A stretch of DNA of 64,000 nt. It comes from Flavisphingopyxis sp963800335. GTDB taxonomy: Bacteria > Pseudomonadota > Alphaproteobacteria > Sphingomonadales > Sphingomonadaceae. The position numbers and the translations under genes were made by a program. The notes beneath the pieces were generated by a model. The model saw only the letters and a list, made by a program, of their open reading frames with translations, had not been told where the DNA came from and searched no databases. Positions 34,914 to 45,479 of this stretch are shown here, piece by piece (positions within the stretch are counted from its first letter, which is position 1; each line of letters opens with the position of its first letter). Where the stretch lies: contig CAWDAN010000007.1 in NCBI GenBank assembly GCA_963800335.1, forward strand, positions 186,001 through 250,000, in the 5' to 3' direction.

Positions 34914-36978
34914 TTACCCGGGGTTGCGCTTGCCGAGGTAGAAGCTGAGCAGATTATCGGGCGTGCTGCCGCCGTTGGCCTTGCGGATCTGGTCGTACAT
35001 GACCGCGTTCGAAAGGACGTACTGGACGTAGTATTTGGTCTCGGGCAGCGGGATCTCCTCGATCCACTTGATCACGTCGACGCCGCCCATCCGCGGATCG
35101 CCGTTGCTCTTGAGCCATTTGTTCACATTGCCCGGGCCGCCGTTATACGCCGCGATCGCGAGCGGATAACTGCCGCCGTAATAGCGCAGCATCTGCTGGA
35201 AATAGCTCGAGCCGAGCATGATGTTGTATTGCGGATCGGCCTTGAGCCGGTCCTGGCTATGCGCGAGGCCCAGCTTGCCGGCGACTTCGCGCGCGGTCGC
35301 GGGCATCAGCTGCATCAGTCCCGCCGCGCCGACGCGGCTCGTCGCTTCGCGGTCGAACTGGCTTTCCTGCCGCGTGATCGCGTGGATCATCGTCCAGTTC
35401 GAACTCTGGTCGCCGGGCACGCTGATCGTCGGGTAATAGGCTGGCAACAGGTCCTCATGACCATTGGCCCGCGCACTGCGCGCGACCATCACACCCAGAT
35501 CGGGCCGCCCGATCCGCGCGGCAAATTCGGCCGCCAGCACATGTTCGGGTTCGGTCTTGGCGTTGTTGGCGATCGCGCGAAGGAACTGCGTCTGGTCCTG
35601 GCGTGCGCCGATTTCGCCGAGCACGCGGGCCGCCTGGACGATGCTGCTGTCGCCAAATGCATTGCGTTCGGCCTGGCTGACCTCGACCGCGCCGGCTTTG
35701 GGTGTCGGCACGGACTGACCGAGCCGTTCGAGCGATAATTGCCCGTAAAAGCTGTCGGGAAAGGCCGCCGCCTTGGTGAAATAGAGCCGCGCATTGTCGG
35801 GCTGGGATGCCTTTTCGGCGGCGCGTCCGGCCCAGTAATAGCCCTTCGCCTTGAGCGCTGGATTGGTCGGTGCCTCGGCGTAGTTGACGAACATGTTGAT
35901 CGCGTCGGCGGGCCGGTTGAGTTCGTAATAGGCGGTCTGGCCGGCGAGCCAGGTGAGGTCGGTATAGACGTCGCGCACCGATGTGCTCTGGTTGCTGATC
36001 GTCGCGCCGGGCGGCAAAGCGTCATCGACCTTGCTCGCAATGGCATAGGCGGTCGCATATTGGTGGTCGCTCGCGGCCGCATTGGCGTTGACCAGCAGCG
36101 TACTGTACCATTCGTCGAGATTGGTCGGCAGGCGCGTCAGCGACCGCGGAGCGCTGAGCAGGCTGCGTGCCGCGCTGCTTTGCCCGGTCCCGCGCAGCCA
36201 CGTCGCCTTGTCGACGATATAGCCGGGATCGTTGCGCGCCATGCCGTCGACCGCCGCCATCTTGGCTGCCGCGTCGACCGCCTTCGATCGCAGCGCAAGC
36301 CGCGCATCGAAAACGGCCCGGTTCTGCGGCGAAACCATGCCGAGCTGGCGCGACGCGTCGCTGGTGCGGTTGGCCCACAACAGCTGGTCCATCCGCGCGT
36401 CATGGTCGGCCGGGCTCAGCGCGCCGGGGAACAGCGACAATATGCGGCGTTCCTCGTCCGAACTCATCACGCCGCTGCGCCAGGCGGTGCGTGCCTCGGC
36501 ATAGGCACGCTCGCGCTGTCCCGCTGCCGAGCAGCGCAAGCGCATAGCGGACATGGCCGCTGGTCGTGAGCGGCGGGTACCGATCGAAGAAGGCAAGGCT
36601 CTGGGCGGGGGCATAACTGTTGATGTCGATCGCCTGTTCGGCAATCCGCCGCAGCCGCGTCTCGCCGGGCCAGCCCGGATTGCGAACAAGGAAGTTCGAC
36701 ACTTCCGAAAAATTGAGATTGTCGGTCTGGTTGAAGCGGCGCCATTGCAGCACGCTTTCGGCCACGCTGTTCGACGGCGGGCGCAGCGAGGTATCGATCG
36801 CCGACAGCCCCATTTGCGCGCGATACCAGCTGACCTGCTGGGAATTGAGCGTCGGCTGTTCGGTCTGCGCTAGCGCTGCCGACGGCACGGTCAGCGCGGC
36901 CAGCGCAAGCGGCGCGACGCCGCGACGGAGGAATTGGATCAAGGGGCGGGCGGGTGAATATGAAACCATGCTTGCCAT
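34914..36978 (-). CDS. slt: Soluble lytic murein transglycosylase (Slt family), frameshifted
   Basis: Periplasmic enzyme that cleaves the MurNAc-GlcNAc bond of peptidoglycan. The N-terminus from 36978 (MASMVSYSPARP) has a signal sequence ending ALAQ and the start of a helical superhelix. The remainder, in the next frame, is a long TPR-like helical domain and the C-terminal SLT domain with catalytic Glu in ITRQESQFDREA, then GAAGLMQLMPATA and IAAYNGGPGNVNKW. Removing one base of CCC at 36520-36522 rejoins ALALLGSGQRERAYAEAR and gives 687 residues. This is another +1 break. The gene is divergent from dapA. Confidence 0.9.
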
Positions 36979-37078
36979 AATGGCGCGACACTCCTTATCA
37001 GATGCTGAACGGCGAGCGGACCGCCAGCTGAACACCCAAACGGCTTAAGAGCGTCCCACAACACGCCTGTAAAGGAGC

Positions 37079-37975
37079 ATGTCGATGTTTTCCGGTTCGA
37101 TTCCGGCCCTTGTGACGCCTTTTTGCGTCGAACCGAGTGGCACGAGCGTCTTCGACGAAGACGCGTTTCGCGCGTTCGTCGATTGGCAGATCGATCAGGG
37201 CAGTGCCGCGCTGGTCCCGTGCGGTACGACGGGGGAGGCCTCGACGCTTGATCTCGACGAACACCATCGCGTGATCGCGGTCTGCATCGATCAGGCCGCC
37301 GGGCGCGTGCCCGTCATCGCCGGCTGCGGCTCGAACGACACGCGTACCGCGATCAATCACATCGAAAAAGCTGCGAAGGCGGGTGCCGATGCAGCGCTCG
37401 TCGTCGCGCCTTATTACAACCGGCCGAGCCAGGACGGCATCGTCGCGCATTACACTGCGCTGGCCGCGGTCAGCGACCTGCCGATCGTTGTCTACAACGT
37501 GCCGTCACGTACCGTCACCGACATCCTCCCCGAAACACTCGCGCGGCTGGCCGACATCGATACGGTCGTCGCGGTCAAGGATGCCAGCGGGATCATCGAC
37601 CGTGTTACCGCGCAGCGGCTGGGCTGCGGGACCGGTTTCTGCCAGCTTTCGGGCAACGACAACCAGGCGCTGGCGTTCATGGCGGCTGGCGGATCGGGCT
37701 GCATTTCGGTGACCGCCAATGTCGCACCGCGCCTCTGTGCCGACTTTCAGGCGGCCTGTGCCGATAATGATTGGGACCGCGCGCGCGACCTCAACGACCG
37801 GCTTTTCCCGTTGCACTGCGCGCTGTTTACCGATGCTTCGCCAGGGCCGGTCAAATATGCGCTGTCGCGCGTTCGCAGCGACTTTCCGCCCGCCGTTCGC
37901 TTGCCGATCATCGAATGTTCGGACGTGGCGAAGGCCGCGGTTGATCGCGGTCTTGCGATCGCCGGTCTCGCCTGA
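37079..37975 (+). CDS. dapA: 4-hydroxy-tetrahydrodipicolinate synthase
   Basis: DapA condenses pyruvate with aspartate semialdehyde in lysine/diaminopimelate synthesis. TIM-barrel protein of 298 residues. The Schiff-base lysine is Lys167 in VVAVKDASG; the catalytic triad partners are Thr50/51 in CGTTGEAS and Tyr139 in VVYNVPSRT. An alternative ATG lies two codons in (37085). The stop overlaps the smpB start by one base. Neighbouring slt also concerns peptidoglycan, but it is divergent. Confidence 0.96.
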   Translation: MSMFSGSIPALVTPFCVEPSGTSVFDEDAFRAFVDWQIDQGSAALVPCGTTGEASTLDLDEHHRVIAVCIDQAAGRVPVIAGCGSNDTRTAINHIEKAAKAGADAALVVAPYYNRPSQDGIVAHYTALAAVSDLPIVVYNVPSRTVTDILPETLARLADIDTVVAVKDASGIIDRVTAQRLGCGTGFCQLSGNDNQALAFMAAGGSGCISVTANVAPRLCADFQAACADNDWDRARDLNDRLFPLHCALFTDASPGPVKYALSRVRSDFPPAVRLPIIECSDVAKAAVDRGLAIAGLA

Positions 37976-38457
37976 TGGCCCGTCCGCGCCCGGTCGAGTT
38001 CGACAAGGTCAAGGTCGTCGCCGAGAACCGGCGCGCCCGATATGACTATTTCATCGATGACAAGTTCGAAGCCGGCATTGCGCTGCAGGGGACAGAGGTC
38101 AAGGCGCTACGCTTCGGCGAAGGGTCGATCGTCGAATCCTATGCCGAGGTGAAGGACGGAGAGGTCTGGCTGATCAACGCCAACATCCCCGAATTCAGCC
38201 ATGGCAATCGGCATAACCATGAGCCGAAACGACCGCGCAAGCTGCTCCTCAAGGAACGCGAGATCGCCAAGTTCACCGGCGCGACCGAGCGCCAGGGCAT
38301 GACGCTGGTACCCTTGAGCGTCTACTTCAACGGCCGCGGCCGCGCGAAGGTCGAACTCGCGCTGGCCAAGGGCAAGAAGGCGCACGACAAGCGCGAGACG
38401 ACCAAGGACCGCGAGTGGAAACGCGAACAGGGGCGGCTGCTCAAGGACCACGGTTGA
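37975..38457 (+). CDS. smpB: SsrA-binding protein SmpB
   Basis: 160-residue OB-fold protein that carries tmRNA to stalled ribosomes. VVAENRRARYDYFI, ALQGTEVKALRFGEGSI, SHGNRHNHEPKRPRKLLL and the basic C-terminal tail (KGKKAHDKRETTKDREWKRE) are typical. It overlaps dapA and the DUF2062 gene by one base each, a tight three-gene operon. The tmRNA gene itself is not in this window. Confidence 0.97.
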   Translation: MARPRPVEFDKVKVVAENRRARYDYFIDDKFEAGIALQGTEVKALRFGEGSIVESYAEVKDGEVWLINANIPEFSHGNRHNHEPKRPRKLLLKEREIAKFTGATERQGMTLVPLSVYFNGRGRAKVELALAKGKKAHDKRETTKDREWKREQGRLLKDHG

Positions 38458-39044
38458 TGCGGCGAAAGACGGGCCAACGGGTCAAGGACTGGGTCGATCG
38501 ATCGATGCCCACGCAAGAGGGTATGCGTGAGAACCGCATGCTGCGCCCTTTCGCTGACCGCATCCTGCGATCCGAACTGTGGCGTTTTACCCAGCACTCG
38601 GTGCCGCGCGGCGTTGCGCTTGGCATGCTCGCCGGTTTCCTCGTCCCCGTGGGACAGATTTTTGCGGCGGCGTTTCTCGCACTGCCGGTGCGTGCGAACG
38701 TCCCGATTGCGGCGCTTGTCACCTTCATCACCAACCCGTTCACCTATCCGTTCTGGGTCGTCGCCGCCAATCGGCTCGGCAGCCTGATCCTGCGCGTTGA
38801 CGCGATGACCCCGACACGCGCGCTCAACGAGGGGCTCGCCAGCCCGGCATGGATCTGGTGGTCGTGGTTCGTTCGCGAAGCTGGCGTCACCGCATTCGGC
38901 TTTGCCGTGATCGGCGTACTGAGCGCGGCGATCGGCTATCTCGTCGCGGCATTCGGCTGGCGCTGGTGGGTTGGCCGCAAATGGCGCGCGCGGATGGCGG
39001 AGCGCCGCGAGCGACGCCAGCTGGCCGAAAAAATGCCCGATTGA
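38457..39044 (+). CDS. DUF2062 domain-containing membrane protein
   Basis: 195-residue protein of unknown function. The start at 38457 overlaps the smpB stop by one base. DUF2062 covers most of the chain: a soluble N-terminus (RVKDWVDRSMPTQEGM), a hydrophobic stretch (about 60-80), a conserved TFITNPFTYPFWV motif, and a C-terminal membrane segment (about 135-170) followed by a very basic tail. Its conserved neighbourhood after dapA-smpB gives no functional clue. Confidence 0.88.
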   Translation: MRRKTGQRVKDWVDRSMPTQEGMRENRMLRPFADRILRSELWRFTQHSVPRGVALGMLAGFLVPVGQIFAAAFLALPVRANVPIAALVTFITNPFTYPFWVVAANRLGSLILRVDAMTPTRALNEGLASPAWIWWSWFVREAGVTAFGFAVIGVLSAAIGYLVAAFGWRWWVGRKWRARMAERRERRQLAEKMPD

Positions 39045-39117
39045 ACCGACCGTCGCTCTGTTCTAGCTTGCCAACAACTGCTGAACCTGGCGTTCCCCCT
39101 TTTATCTGGAGACGAGC

Positions 39118-41205
39118 ATGAAATTCCGCCCCCTTGCCCTGCTTACCGCGACGTCGTTCGCATCGATCGCGCTCTCGGCTTGCGCGACCATGGGTGACGA
39201 ACCCGTAGCTGAAAAAGCGGCCGTGTCGGACGTCGCGGAGATTGACGACGCGCTGGTCCAGGACAAGGCGCAACTGGGCAGCTTCGGCTTCGATGAAGCC
39301 GGCATGGACCGCTCGGTTCGCCCCGGTGACGACTTCTACGCCTATGCCAACGGCACATGGGCAAAGACGACCGTGATCCCGGCGGACAAGGCGAACTACG
39401 GAATGTTTACCGCACTCGACGACCTGTCGAAGGAGCGGGTGCGCGAAATCCTCGATGAGACCAAGGACGATCCGGCAAGCAAGGTCGGTCGTGCCTATGC
39501 CAGCTATCTCGACGCCGCCGCGGTCGAGGCCAAGGGACTTGCGCCGATCCAGCCATGGCTGACCGCGATCAAGGCGATCGACAGCAAGACTGCCTATCGT
39601 GCGGCATTGCTCGAAGCCGGCAAGATGGGAGTCGGCGGTCCGATCGGCGGCTATGTCGGTCAGGACGACAAGCAGCCCGAGAATTACATTTTCAGCATCT
39701 ACCAGTCGGGCACCGGCCTGCCGGATCGCGACATGTACCTCGTCGACAACGATAAGATGGCTGAAATCCGCAGCGCCTATATCGCCCACATCGCAAAGAT
39801 GTTCACGCTCGCCGGTGAGGCCAATGCAGCCGCGCGCGCGCAAGCGATCTTCGATCTCGAAAAGCAGATCGCGACGGCCCAGTGGACACGCGAAGATTCG
39901 TCCGATTCGACCAAGACCTACAACAAGATGACGCTCGCCGAGCTCGCCAAGCTCTCGGGCGCGACGCTCGATCTTCCTGCAATGATGCGCGCCACCAGTC
40001 CCAAGATCACCGAGGTCATCGTCGCCCAGCCCAGCGCGATCAAGGGCATTGCCGCGATCATCGACAAGGCTCCGCTTGCCGTCCTCAAGGACCAGCTGAT
40101 GCTGCGCAGTCTCGACGGCCTGGCGGATTCGCTTCCCGATGCCTTGGCCAACGAACGCTTCGCGTTTTACGGCACGACACTGTCGGGCACGCCCGAGCGC
40201 GAGCAGCGCTGGAAGCGCGGTGTCGGCTTCGTCGAAGGCGCACTGGGCGAGGAAGTCGGCCGGGTTTACGCTGAGCGGTATTTCCCCGCCGAATACAAGG
40301 CGTCGATGAACCAGCTCGTCGACAATGTCCTTGGCGCCATGGGCCGCCGCATCGACGGTCTCGAATGGATGCAGCCGCAGACCAAGGCGCGGGCCAAGGC
40401 CAAGCTCGCCAACTTTACCGTCAAGGTGGGTTATCCCGACCAGTGGCGCGATTATTCGGATCTCGAGATCAAGAGCGACGACCTGTTCGGCAACACGATC
40501 CGGTCGAACAGGTTCGATTATGATTACAACATGGGCAAGCTGGGATCGCCGCTACGCCGCTGGGAATGGGGCATGCTGCCGCAGACGGTCAACGCCTACG
40601 CCAATTTCGGCATGATGGAAGTCGTCTTCCCCGCCGCGATCCTGCAGCCACCGTTCTTCGATCCCAATGCCGATCCGGCGATCAATTATGGCGGCATCGG
40701 CGCGGTGATTGGTCACGAGATCAGCCATCATTTCGATGACCAGGGTGCCAAGTACAACGAAAAGGGCGAGTTGAGCGATTGGTGGACGCCCGCCGATGTA
40801 GCCGCGTTCAAGAAGGCGAGCGACGCACTCGTCGCGCAATATGACAAGTATGAACCGCTGCCCGGCGAGCATGTGAAGGGCGAGTTCACGCTCGGCGAAA
40901 ACATCGGCGACCTTGCCGGCCTGACGATCGCCTACGATGCCTACAAGCATTCGCTGGGTGGCAAGGAAGCGCCGGTGATCGACGGTATGACCGGCGATCA
41001 GCGTTTCTATCTCGGCTGGGCGCAGGTCTGGCGCCGCAATTATCGCGAGGCGAACCTGCGTCAGCGGCTGCTGACCGATTCGCACAGCCCGTCGGAGCAG
41101 CGCGCCTGGGTCGTGCGCAATCTCGATCCCTGGTATGCGGCGTATAATCCCAGCCCGACCGACAAGCTCTATCTGCCCCCGGAAAAGCGCGTCCGCATCT
41201 GGTAA
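39118..41205 (+). CDS. M13-family (neprilysin-like) zinc metallopeptidase lipoprotein
   Basis: 695-residue M13 endopeptidase. The N-terminus has a lipobox-like LSAC (Cys22), so it is probably a lipoprotein exposed to the periplasm or surface. Zinc is bound by His533 and His537 in GHEISHHFDDQG (catalytic Glu534) and by Glu594 in ENIGDLAGLT. Other family marks are NAYANFGMMEVVFPAAILQPPF-like sequence near residue 495 and the C-terminal ending RVRIW. GGAGACGAGC precedes the ATG. It stands alone and probably degrades peptides. Confidence 0.93.
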   Translation: MKFRPLALLTATSFASIALSACATMGDEPVAEKAAVSDVAEIDDALVQDKAQLGSFGFDEAGMDRSVRPGDDFYAYANGTWAKTTVIPADKANYGMFTALDDLSKERVREILDETKDDPASKVGRAYASYLDAAAVEAKGLAPIQPWLTAIKAIDSKTAYRAALLEAGKMGVGGPIGGYVGQDDKQPENYIFSIYQSGTGLPDRDMYLVDNDKMAEIRSAYIAHIAKMFTLAGEANAAARAQAIFDLEKQIATAQWTREDSSDSTKTYNKMTLAELAKLSGATLDLPAMMRATSPKITEVIVAQPSAIKGIAAIIDKAPLAVLKDQLMLRSLDGLADSLPDALANERFAFYGTTLSGTPEREQRWKRGVGFVEGALGEEVGRVYAERYFPAEYKASMNQLVDNVLGAMGRRIDGLEWMQPQTKARAKAKLANFTVKVGYPDQWRDYSDLEIKSDDLFGNTIRSNRFDYDYNMGKLGSPLRRWEWGMLPQTVNAYANFGMMEVVFPAAILQPPFFDPNADPAINYGGIGAVIGHEISHHFDDQGAKYNEKGELSDWWTPADVAAFKKASDALVAQYDKYEPLPGEHVKGEFTLGENIGDLAGLTIAYDAYKHSLGGKEAPVIDGMTGDQRFYLGWAQVWRRNYREANLRQRLLTDSHSPSEQRAWVVRNLDPWYAAYNPSPTDKLYLPPEKRVRIW

Positions 41206-41242
41206 GGCGTCGCGGCGCTGATTGGCGCTTGAGGAGAAAGGT

Positions 41243-43677
41243 GTGCCCCCTGCGGTGAGATCATCGACTTTGCCTTCGCTCGAAGGCGGAGCGATGGCGG
41301 GTATCGATATCGCGACGCGAATCGTCGTCGCGGCCGCGGTGCTGGCATCGGCGGGAATCGTGTGGCTGTTCACCGACAATCCCGTCATGGCCGCGGGCGT
41401 CTTCGCCGGCGTCGCGGCCGGGGTGGGCGGCATTGTCCTGGTCCGGTCGCTCTACCCTCCGCGCGTCGCTGGCGATCGCAGCGAAATCGATTGGTCGGTG
41501 GCGCGGGTGATGTCGAACAACGACGTCACCGGGATCGTCGTCACCGAACGGTCGGGGCGGATCGTCAGCGCCAACGATCTTTATGCCAGCTGGTTCGGCG
41601 GGTTCGCCAAACCCGACACGATCGTCTTCGCCGGCCGCGGGGCCGAACGGCTTGCCCATGCCGTCGCCAAGGCATGGCGCGAGGGCAAGGCGGGGCCGGT
41701 CGAACTCAGCCTCGGCGAACTTGACCTGGTCGTCGATCTCGAACGCGCGGGCAGCGCCGACAGCTATCTCGTCCATCGTTTCGCCACCGTCGGCCACGCC
41801 GATATCGCGCAGGAGATTGCCGGCGCGATCGAGGGCCGCGCTGCCGCGATCCTCGGCGAGGCGGGGGTGATGGTCGCGCTGGTCGGGCGCGAGGGGCGGA
41901 TCCGCGCGGCGACGCCGTCGTTCGCCTATCGCGCGATGGGCCGCCACGAAGGCGCAGTCACCGGTCGCGATTTCACCGCCTTCCTGCGTGTCGACGATCG
42001 CGGCATGGTGTTCTTCGAACGCGAGGCCGAGCGTGCAACCCCGCTGCGGCTCATCCAGATGCCGGTCGATCTCGACGACGCCGGACGCGGCCCGGTGATC
42101 GTCGCGCTGATCGACGAGGACGGCGGCGCGATCGAGCGCGGCGTTGCGCTGAGCTATATCGAAACGCTGCTTTCGCTGCTCCCGTTCGGCCTGGCGATGG
42201 TCGACCGCGACGGGCGCTTCCTGTTCCTCAACGACGCCTTCGCCCGGATGGCGGGCATCCCCGAGGGCCGCTCGCCGGCCTATCCCGGCGACATTGTGGT
42301 GAAAGAGGACAAGGCGGCGATCGGCGAGGTCGTGCGGCGCTACGCGGTCGGGCAACAGGCCGGCGGCGACCTGATGGTCCGCCTGAAAGCACAGCCCGAC
42401 GAGAACACCGTGATGTCGATCGCCGGCGTCCGCGGCCTCGGCGAAGCGGCGGTCCTGTTAAGCCTCAAGGATTCGAACGAAGAGGCAAAACTCAAACGCC
42501 AGGTCGCGCAGGCGACGAAGATGCAGGCGGTCGGCCAGCTGGCGGGCGGCGTCGCGCACGATTTCAACAATATCCTGACCGCGATCCTCGGATATTGCGA
42601 CCTCATGCTGATGCGCCATTCGCCCGGCGACAGCGACTATGACGATATCCAGCAGGTCCGCGGCAACGCCAATCGGGCGGCCAACCTGACCCGCCAGCTG
42701 CTTGCCTTTTCGCGTCAGCAAACCTTGCGGCCGCAGATCCTCCAGCTATCCGATGTCGTCTCCGACGTCGGATCGCTGCTGACCCGGTTGATGGATGAGA
42801 AGATCCGCATTGCGGTGCGCCACGGGCGCGGCATGGGCTCGGTCCGCGCCGATCCGGGCCAGCTCGAGCAGGTCATCGTCAACCTCGCCGTCAACGCGCG
42901 CGACGCGATGCTCGCCAAGGATGCCAAGGGCGGTGGCGAACTGACGATCGAAACCTATGGCATGAAGGCCGGCGAGATCGCACGACTGGGGAGCGAAATC
43001 CTCCCGACCGCCGATTACAGCGTGCTCAGGGTGGGCGACAGTGGCACGGGCATCGCCCCCGAACATCTCGGCAAGATCTTCGAGCCGTTTTTCACGACCA
43101 AGCCCGTCGGTAAGGGAACGGGACTCGGCCTGTCGACGGTCTATGGCATCGTCAAACAGTCGGGCGGCTATATTTTCGCGGAATTCGCAGACCGAGCCCG
43201 GGGAAGGGCAGGGGACTCGCTTCACGATATATTTCCCGGTCCATGAAAAACGCGAAGCCGATGCCGAAAAGGTCGCTGCTCCCGAAAAGCCCAGGCACGA
43301 ATGGGGCACGGGAGAGATCCTGCTCGTCGAGGACGAAGACATGGTCCGCGCGGTCGCCGAACGCGCGCTGACGCGCGCCGGCTATACCGTCACCGGCGCC
43401 GTCTGACGGCGAAGAAGCGCTCGAACTGGCGGCGAAGATGGAGACGATCGACCTGTTGCTGAGCGACGTCGTCATGCCTCGCATGGATGGACCGACGATG
43501 GCCGCCAAGTTGCGCGAGGCGCGGCCCGATCTGCCGGTCCTGTTCATGTCGGGCTACGCCGAGGAGCAGCTGCGCAAGTCGATCACGCTTGAAAACGTCG
43601 GGTTCCTGCCCAAACCTTTCTCCGTGGCGCAGCTGACGGAGACCGTTGGCAAGTCGATCAAGACAGGAGATCGGTAG
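41243..43677 (+). CDS. cckA: Hybrid histidine kinase CckA, frameshifted twice
   Basis: CckA phosphorylates ChpT, which passes phosphate to CtrA and CpdR, controlling the cell cycle, motility and, in Rhodobacter, GTA release. GTG at 41243 follows GAGGAG at six bases. Two membrane segments (about 25-65) are followed by PAS domains, a HisKA domain with His439 (QLAGGVAHDFNNILTAILGY), an ATPase domain (GTGIAPEHLGKIFEPFFTTK, GTGLGLSTVYGIV), and a receiver with ILLVEDEDMVRAVAERAL and phospho-acceptor Asp in LLLSDVVMPRMDGP. Removing one A at 43182-43183 and one C at 43399-43400 restores an 810-residue protein. CckA is essential in several relatives, so both breaks are probably errors. Confidence 0.9.
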
Positions 43678-43747
43678 TTCGTTACGCAGGCTTTCCAATT
43701 GCCGCGCGCGCGTCTATTGAGCGCGTCACTTTTCGGGGAATAGGTGT

Positions 43748-44110
43748 TTGACGCAAAAACGAATCTTGGTGGTCGAAGACGAAGCGCTGATCGTCATGAT
43801 GCTAGAGGATATCCTCGGCGAGCTGGGCTATGCTGTGTCGTCGACTGCACAGTCGGTCGACGAAGCGATGACCGCTCTGGCCGAGGGCGCGTTCGACGCG
43901 GTGATCCTCGACGTCAATCTGGGCGAAGAACGTAGCTGGCCGGTCGCTACGCTGCTGATGGAGCGCGGAATTCCATTCGTCCTGTCCACCGGGGGCAGCA
44001 TGAACGACACTCCTACCGAGTTTGCCGGCGTGCCAAGCGTCCGCAAGCCCTATACGTTCGAGGATCTTCAGCGCACGTTGGGGAGTTTATTCGGCCAAGG
44101 CGCCAATTAA
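43748..44110 (+). CDS. Stand-alone response regulator receiver protein
   Basis: 120-residue single receiver domain without an output domain. The acidic pocket is in VVEDEAL (Glu10/Asp11), phospho-acceptor Asp55 in VILDVNLGEE, the Thr in VLSTGGS and the Lys in VRKPYT. The start is TTG at 43748, with an AGG-rich stretch shortly upstream; an ATG alternative is not in a sensible position. It follows cckA by 70 bases on the same strand, so it may modulate that pathway, but such receivers are common and the link is only positional. Confidence 0.85.
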   Translation: MTQKRILVVEDEALIVMMLEDILGELGYAVSSTAQSVDEAMTALAEGAFDAVILDVNLGEERSWPVATLLMERGIPFVLSTGGSMNDTPTEFAGVPSVRKPYTFEDLQRTLGSLFGQGAN

Positions 44111-44147
44111 ACCCCTCATCGACGGATGACCGGACCCCGGAATATTC

Positions 44148-44172
44148 GTTCTCCCCTTGTTCTCATAGAACA
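44148..44172 (+). promoter_or_regulatory. SOS (LexA) box and promoter of recA
   Basis: GTTC-N7-GTTC, the alphaproteobacterial LexA box, occurs exactly at 44148-44162. It overlaps a perfect palindrome TGTTCT-CAT-AGAACA at 44158-44172. A possible -35 TTGTTC (44157-44162) and -10 TACACC (44180-44185) with a 17-base spacer put the box over the -35 element, the right position for repression. Confidence 0.8.
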
Positions 44173-44237
44173 TACCGTGTACACCGCATCTTCCGTTGCA
44201 GTGGTGCGACGGGAACCGTAGGACGAGGGGACTCATC

Positions 44238-45314
44238 ATGAGCGCACAGCTTAAAGTGGTCGGTAACGAAAAGACGGCGGGAAAAATGGACAGGCAAAAG
44301 GCTTTGGACGCGGCTTTGGCGCAGATCGATCGCGCCTTCGGCAAGGGCTCGGCGATGAAGCTGGGCAGCCGTGAGGCGATCGAGATCGAATCGATCTCGA
44401 CGGGGTCGCTCGGGCTCGACATCGCCCTCGGTATCGGCGGCCTGCCACGCGGCCGCGTGATCGAGGTCTATGGACCCGAAAGCTCGGGCAAGACGACGCT
44501 GGCGCTGCACGTCATTGCCGAAGCGCAGAAGAATGGCGGGACCGCCGCCTTCGTCGACGCCGAGCACGCGCTCGACCCGGGCTATGCCAAGAAACTGGGC
44601 GTCGACATCGACGACCTCATCGTCTCGCAGCCCGATACCGGCGAACAGGCGCTCGAGATCGTCGACACGCTGGTCCGTTCGAACGCGGTCGACGTGCTCG
44701 TCATCGATTCGGTCGCCGCGCTTGTGCCGCGCGCCGAGATCGAGGGTGAAATGGGCGACAGCCATGTCGGCCTGCAGGCGCGCCTGATGTCGCAATCGCT
44801 GCGCAAGCTGACAGGCTCGATCAGCCGTTCGCGCTGCATGGTGATCTTCATCAACCAGCTGCGCATGAAGATCGGCGTGATGTACGGCAATCCCGAAACC
44901 ACCACAGGCGGCAACGCGCTCAAATTCTATGCCAGCGTCCGGCTCGATATCCGCCGCATTGGCCAGATCAAGGATCGCGACGAGGTCGTCGGCAACACGA
45001 CCCGCGTCAAGGTCGTCAAGAACAAGGTCGCGCCGCCGTTCAAGCAGGTCGAATTCGACATCATGTACGGCAAGGGCATTTCCAAGGTCGGCGAGATCAT
45101 CGACCTCGGCGTCAAGGCCGGGCTGGTGGAGAAATCTGGCGCCTGGTTCAGCTATGACAGCATCCGCATCGGCCAGGGGCGCGAGAACGCCAAGACCTTC
45201 CTGCTCGACAATCCCGAGCTGTTCGAACGTCTCGAAAAGGCGATCCGCAGCAAGGAAGACAAGGTCGCTGAAGAGATGATGACCGGTCCCGAAGCCGAAG
45301 GCGACGACGCCTAA
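44238..45314 (+). CDS. recA: Recombinase RecA
   Basis: RecA forms filaments on single-stranded DNA, promotes strand exchange and triggers LexA self-cleavage. The 358-residue protein has Walker A GPESSGKTT at 79-87, Walker B around VLVIDSVAAL, the L1/L2 loop regions (PRAEIEGEMGDSH and GNPETTTGGNALKFYAS) and an acidic C-terminal tail (GPEAEGDDA). GAGGGG precedes the ATG. Expression is predicted to be SOS-regulated by the LexA box upstream. Confidence 0.98.
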   Translation: MSAQLKVVGNEKTAGKMDRQKALDAALAQIDRAFGKGSAMKLGSREAIEIESISTGSLGLDIALGIGGLPRGRVIEVYGPESSGKTTLALHVIAEAQKNGGTAAFVDAEHALDPGYAKKLGVDIDDLIVSQPDTGEQALEIVDTLVRSNAVDVLVIDSVAALVPRAEIEGEMGDSHVGLQARLMSQSLRKLTGSISRSRCMVIFINQLRMKIGVMYGNPETTTGGNALKFYASVRLDIRRIGQIKDRDEVVGNTTRVKVVKNKVAPPFKQVEFDIMYGKGISKVGEIIDLGVKAGLVEKSGAWFSYDSIRIGQGRENAKTFLLDNPELFERLEKAIRSKEDKVAEEMMTGPEAEGDDA

Positions 45315-45393
45315 GCCCCTTCGGGCGAAGGTTATTCGCCAATTTAAATCCAGCTTGTCGGCGCGTCCCATCCCTCGCCGGGACGGGCCGACC

Positions 45394-45428
45394 AGGCCCG
45401 TCGCCTTACGGGGCGGCGGGCCTTTATT
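45394..45428 (+). terminator. Rho-independent terminator after recA
   Basis: 12-bp stem (AGGCCCGTCGCC with GGCGGCGGGCCT, one wobble pair), six-base loop, then TTTATT. Confidence 0.75.
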
Positions 45429-45479
45429 GTGCGTGGCGCACAGGGCGGCTAGGCTTGGCAATTCCGCCGGGAGCCATCC

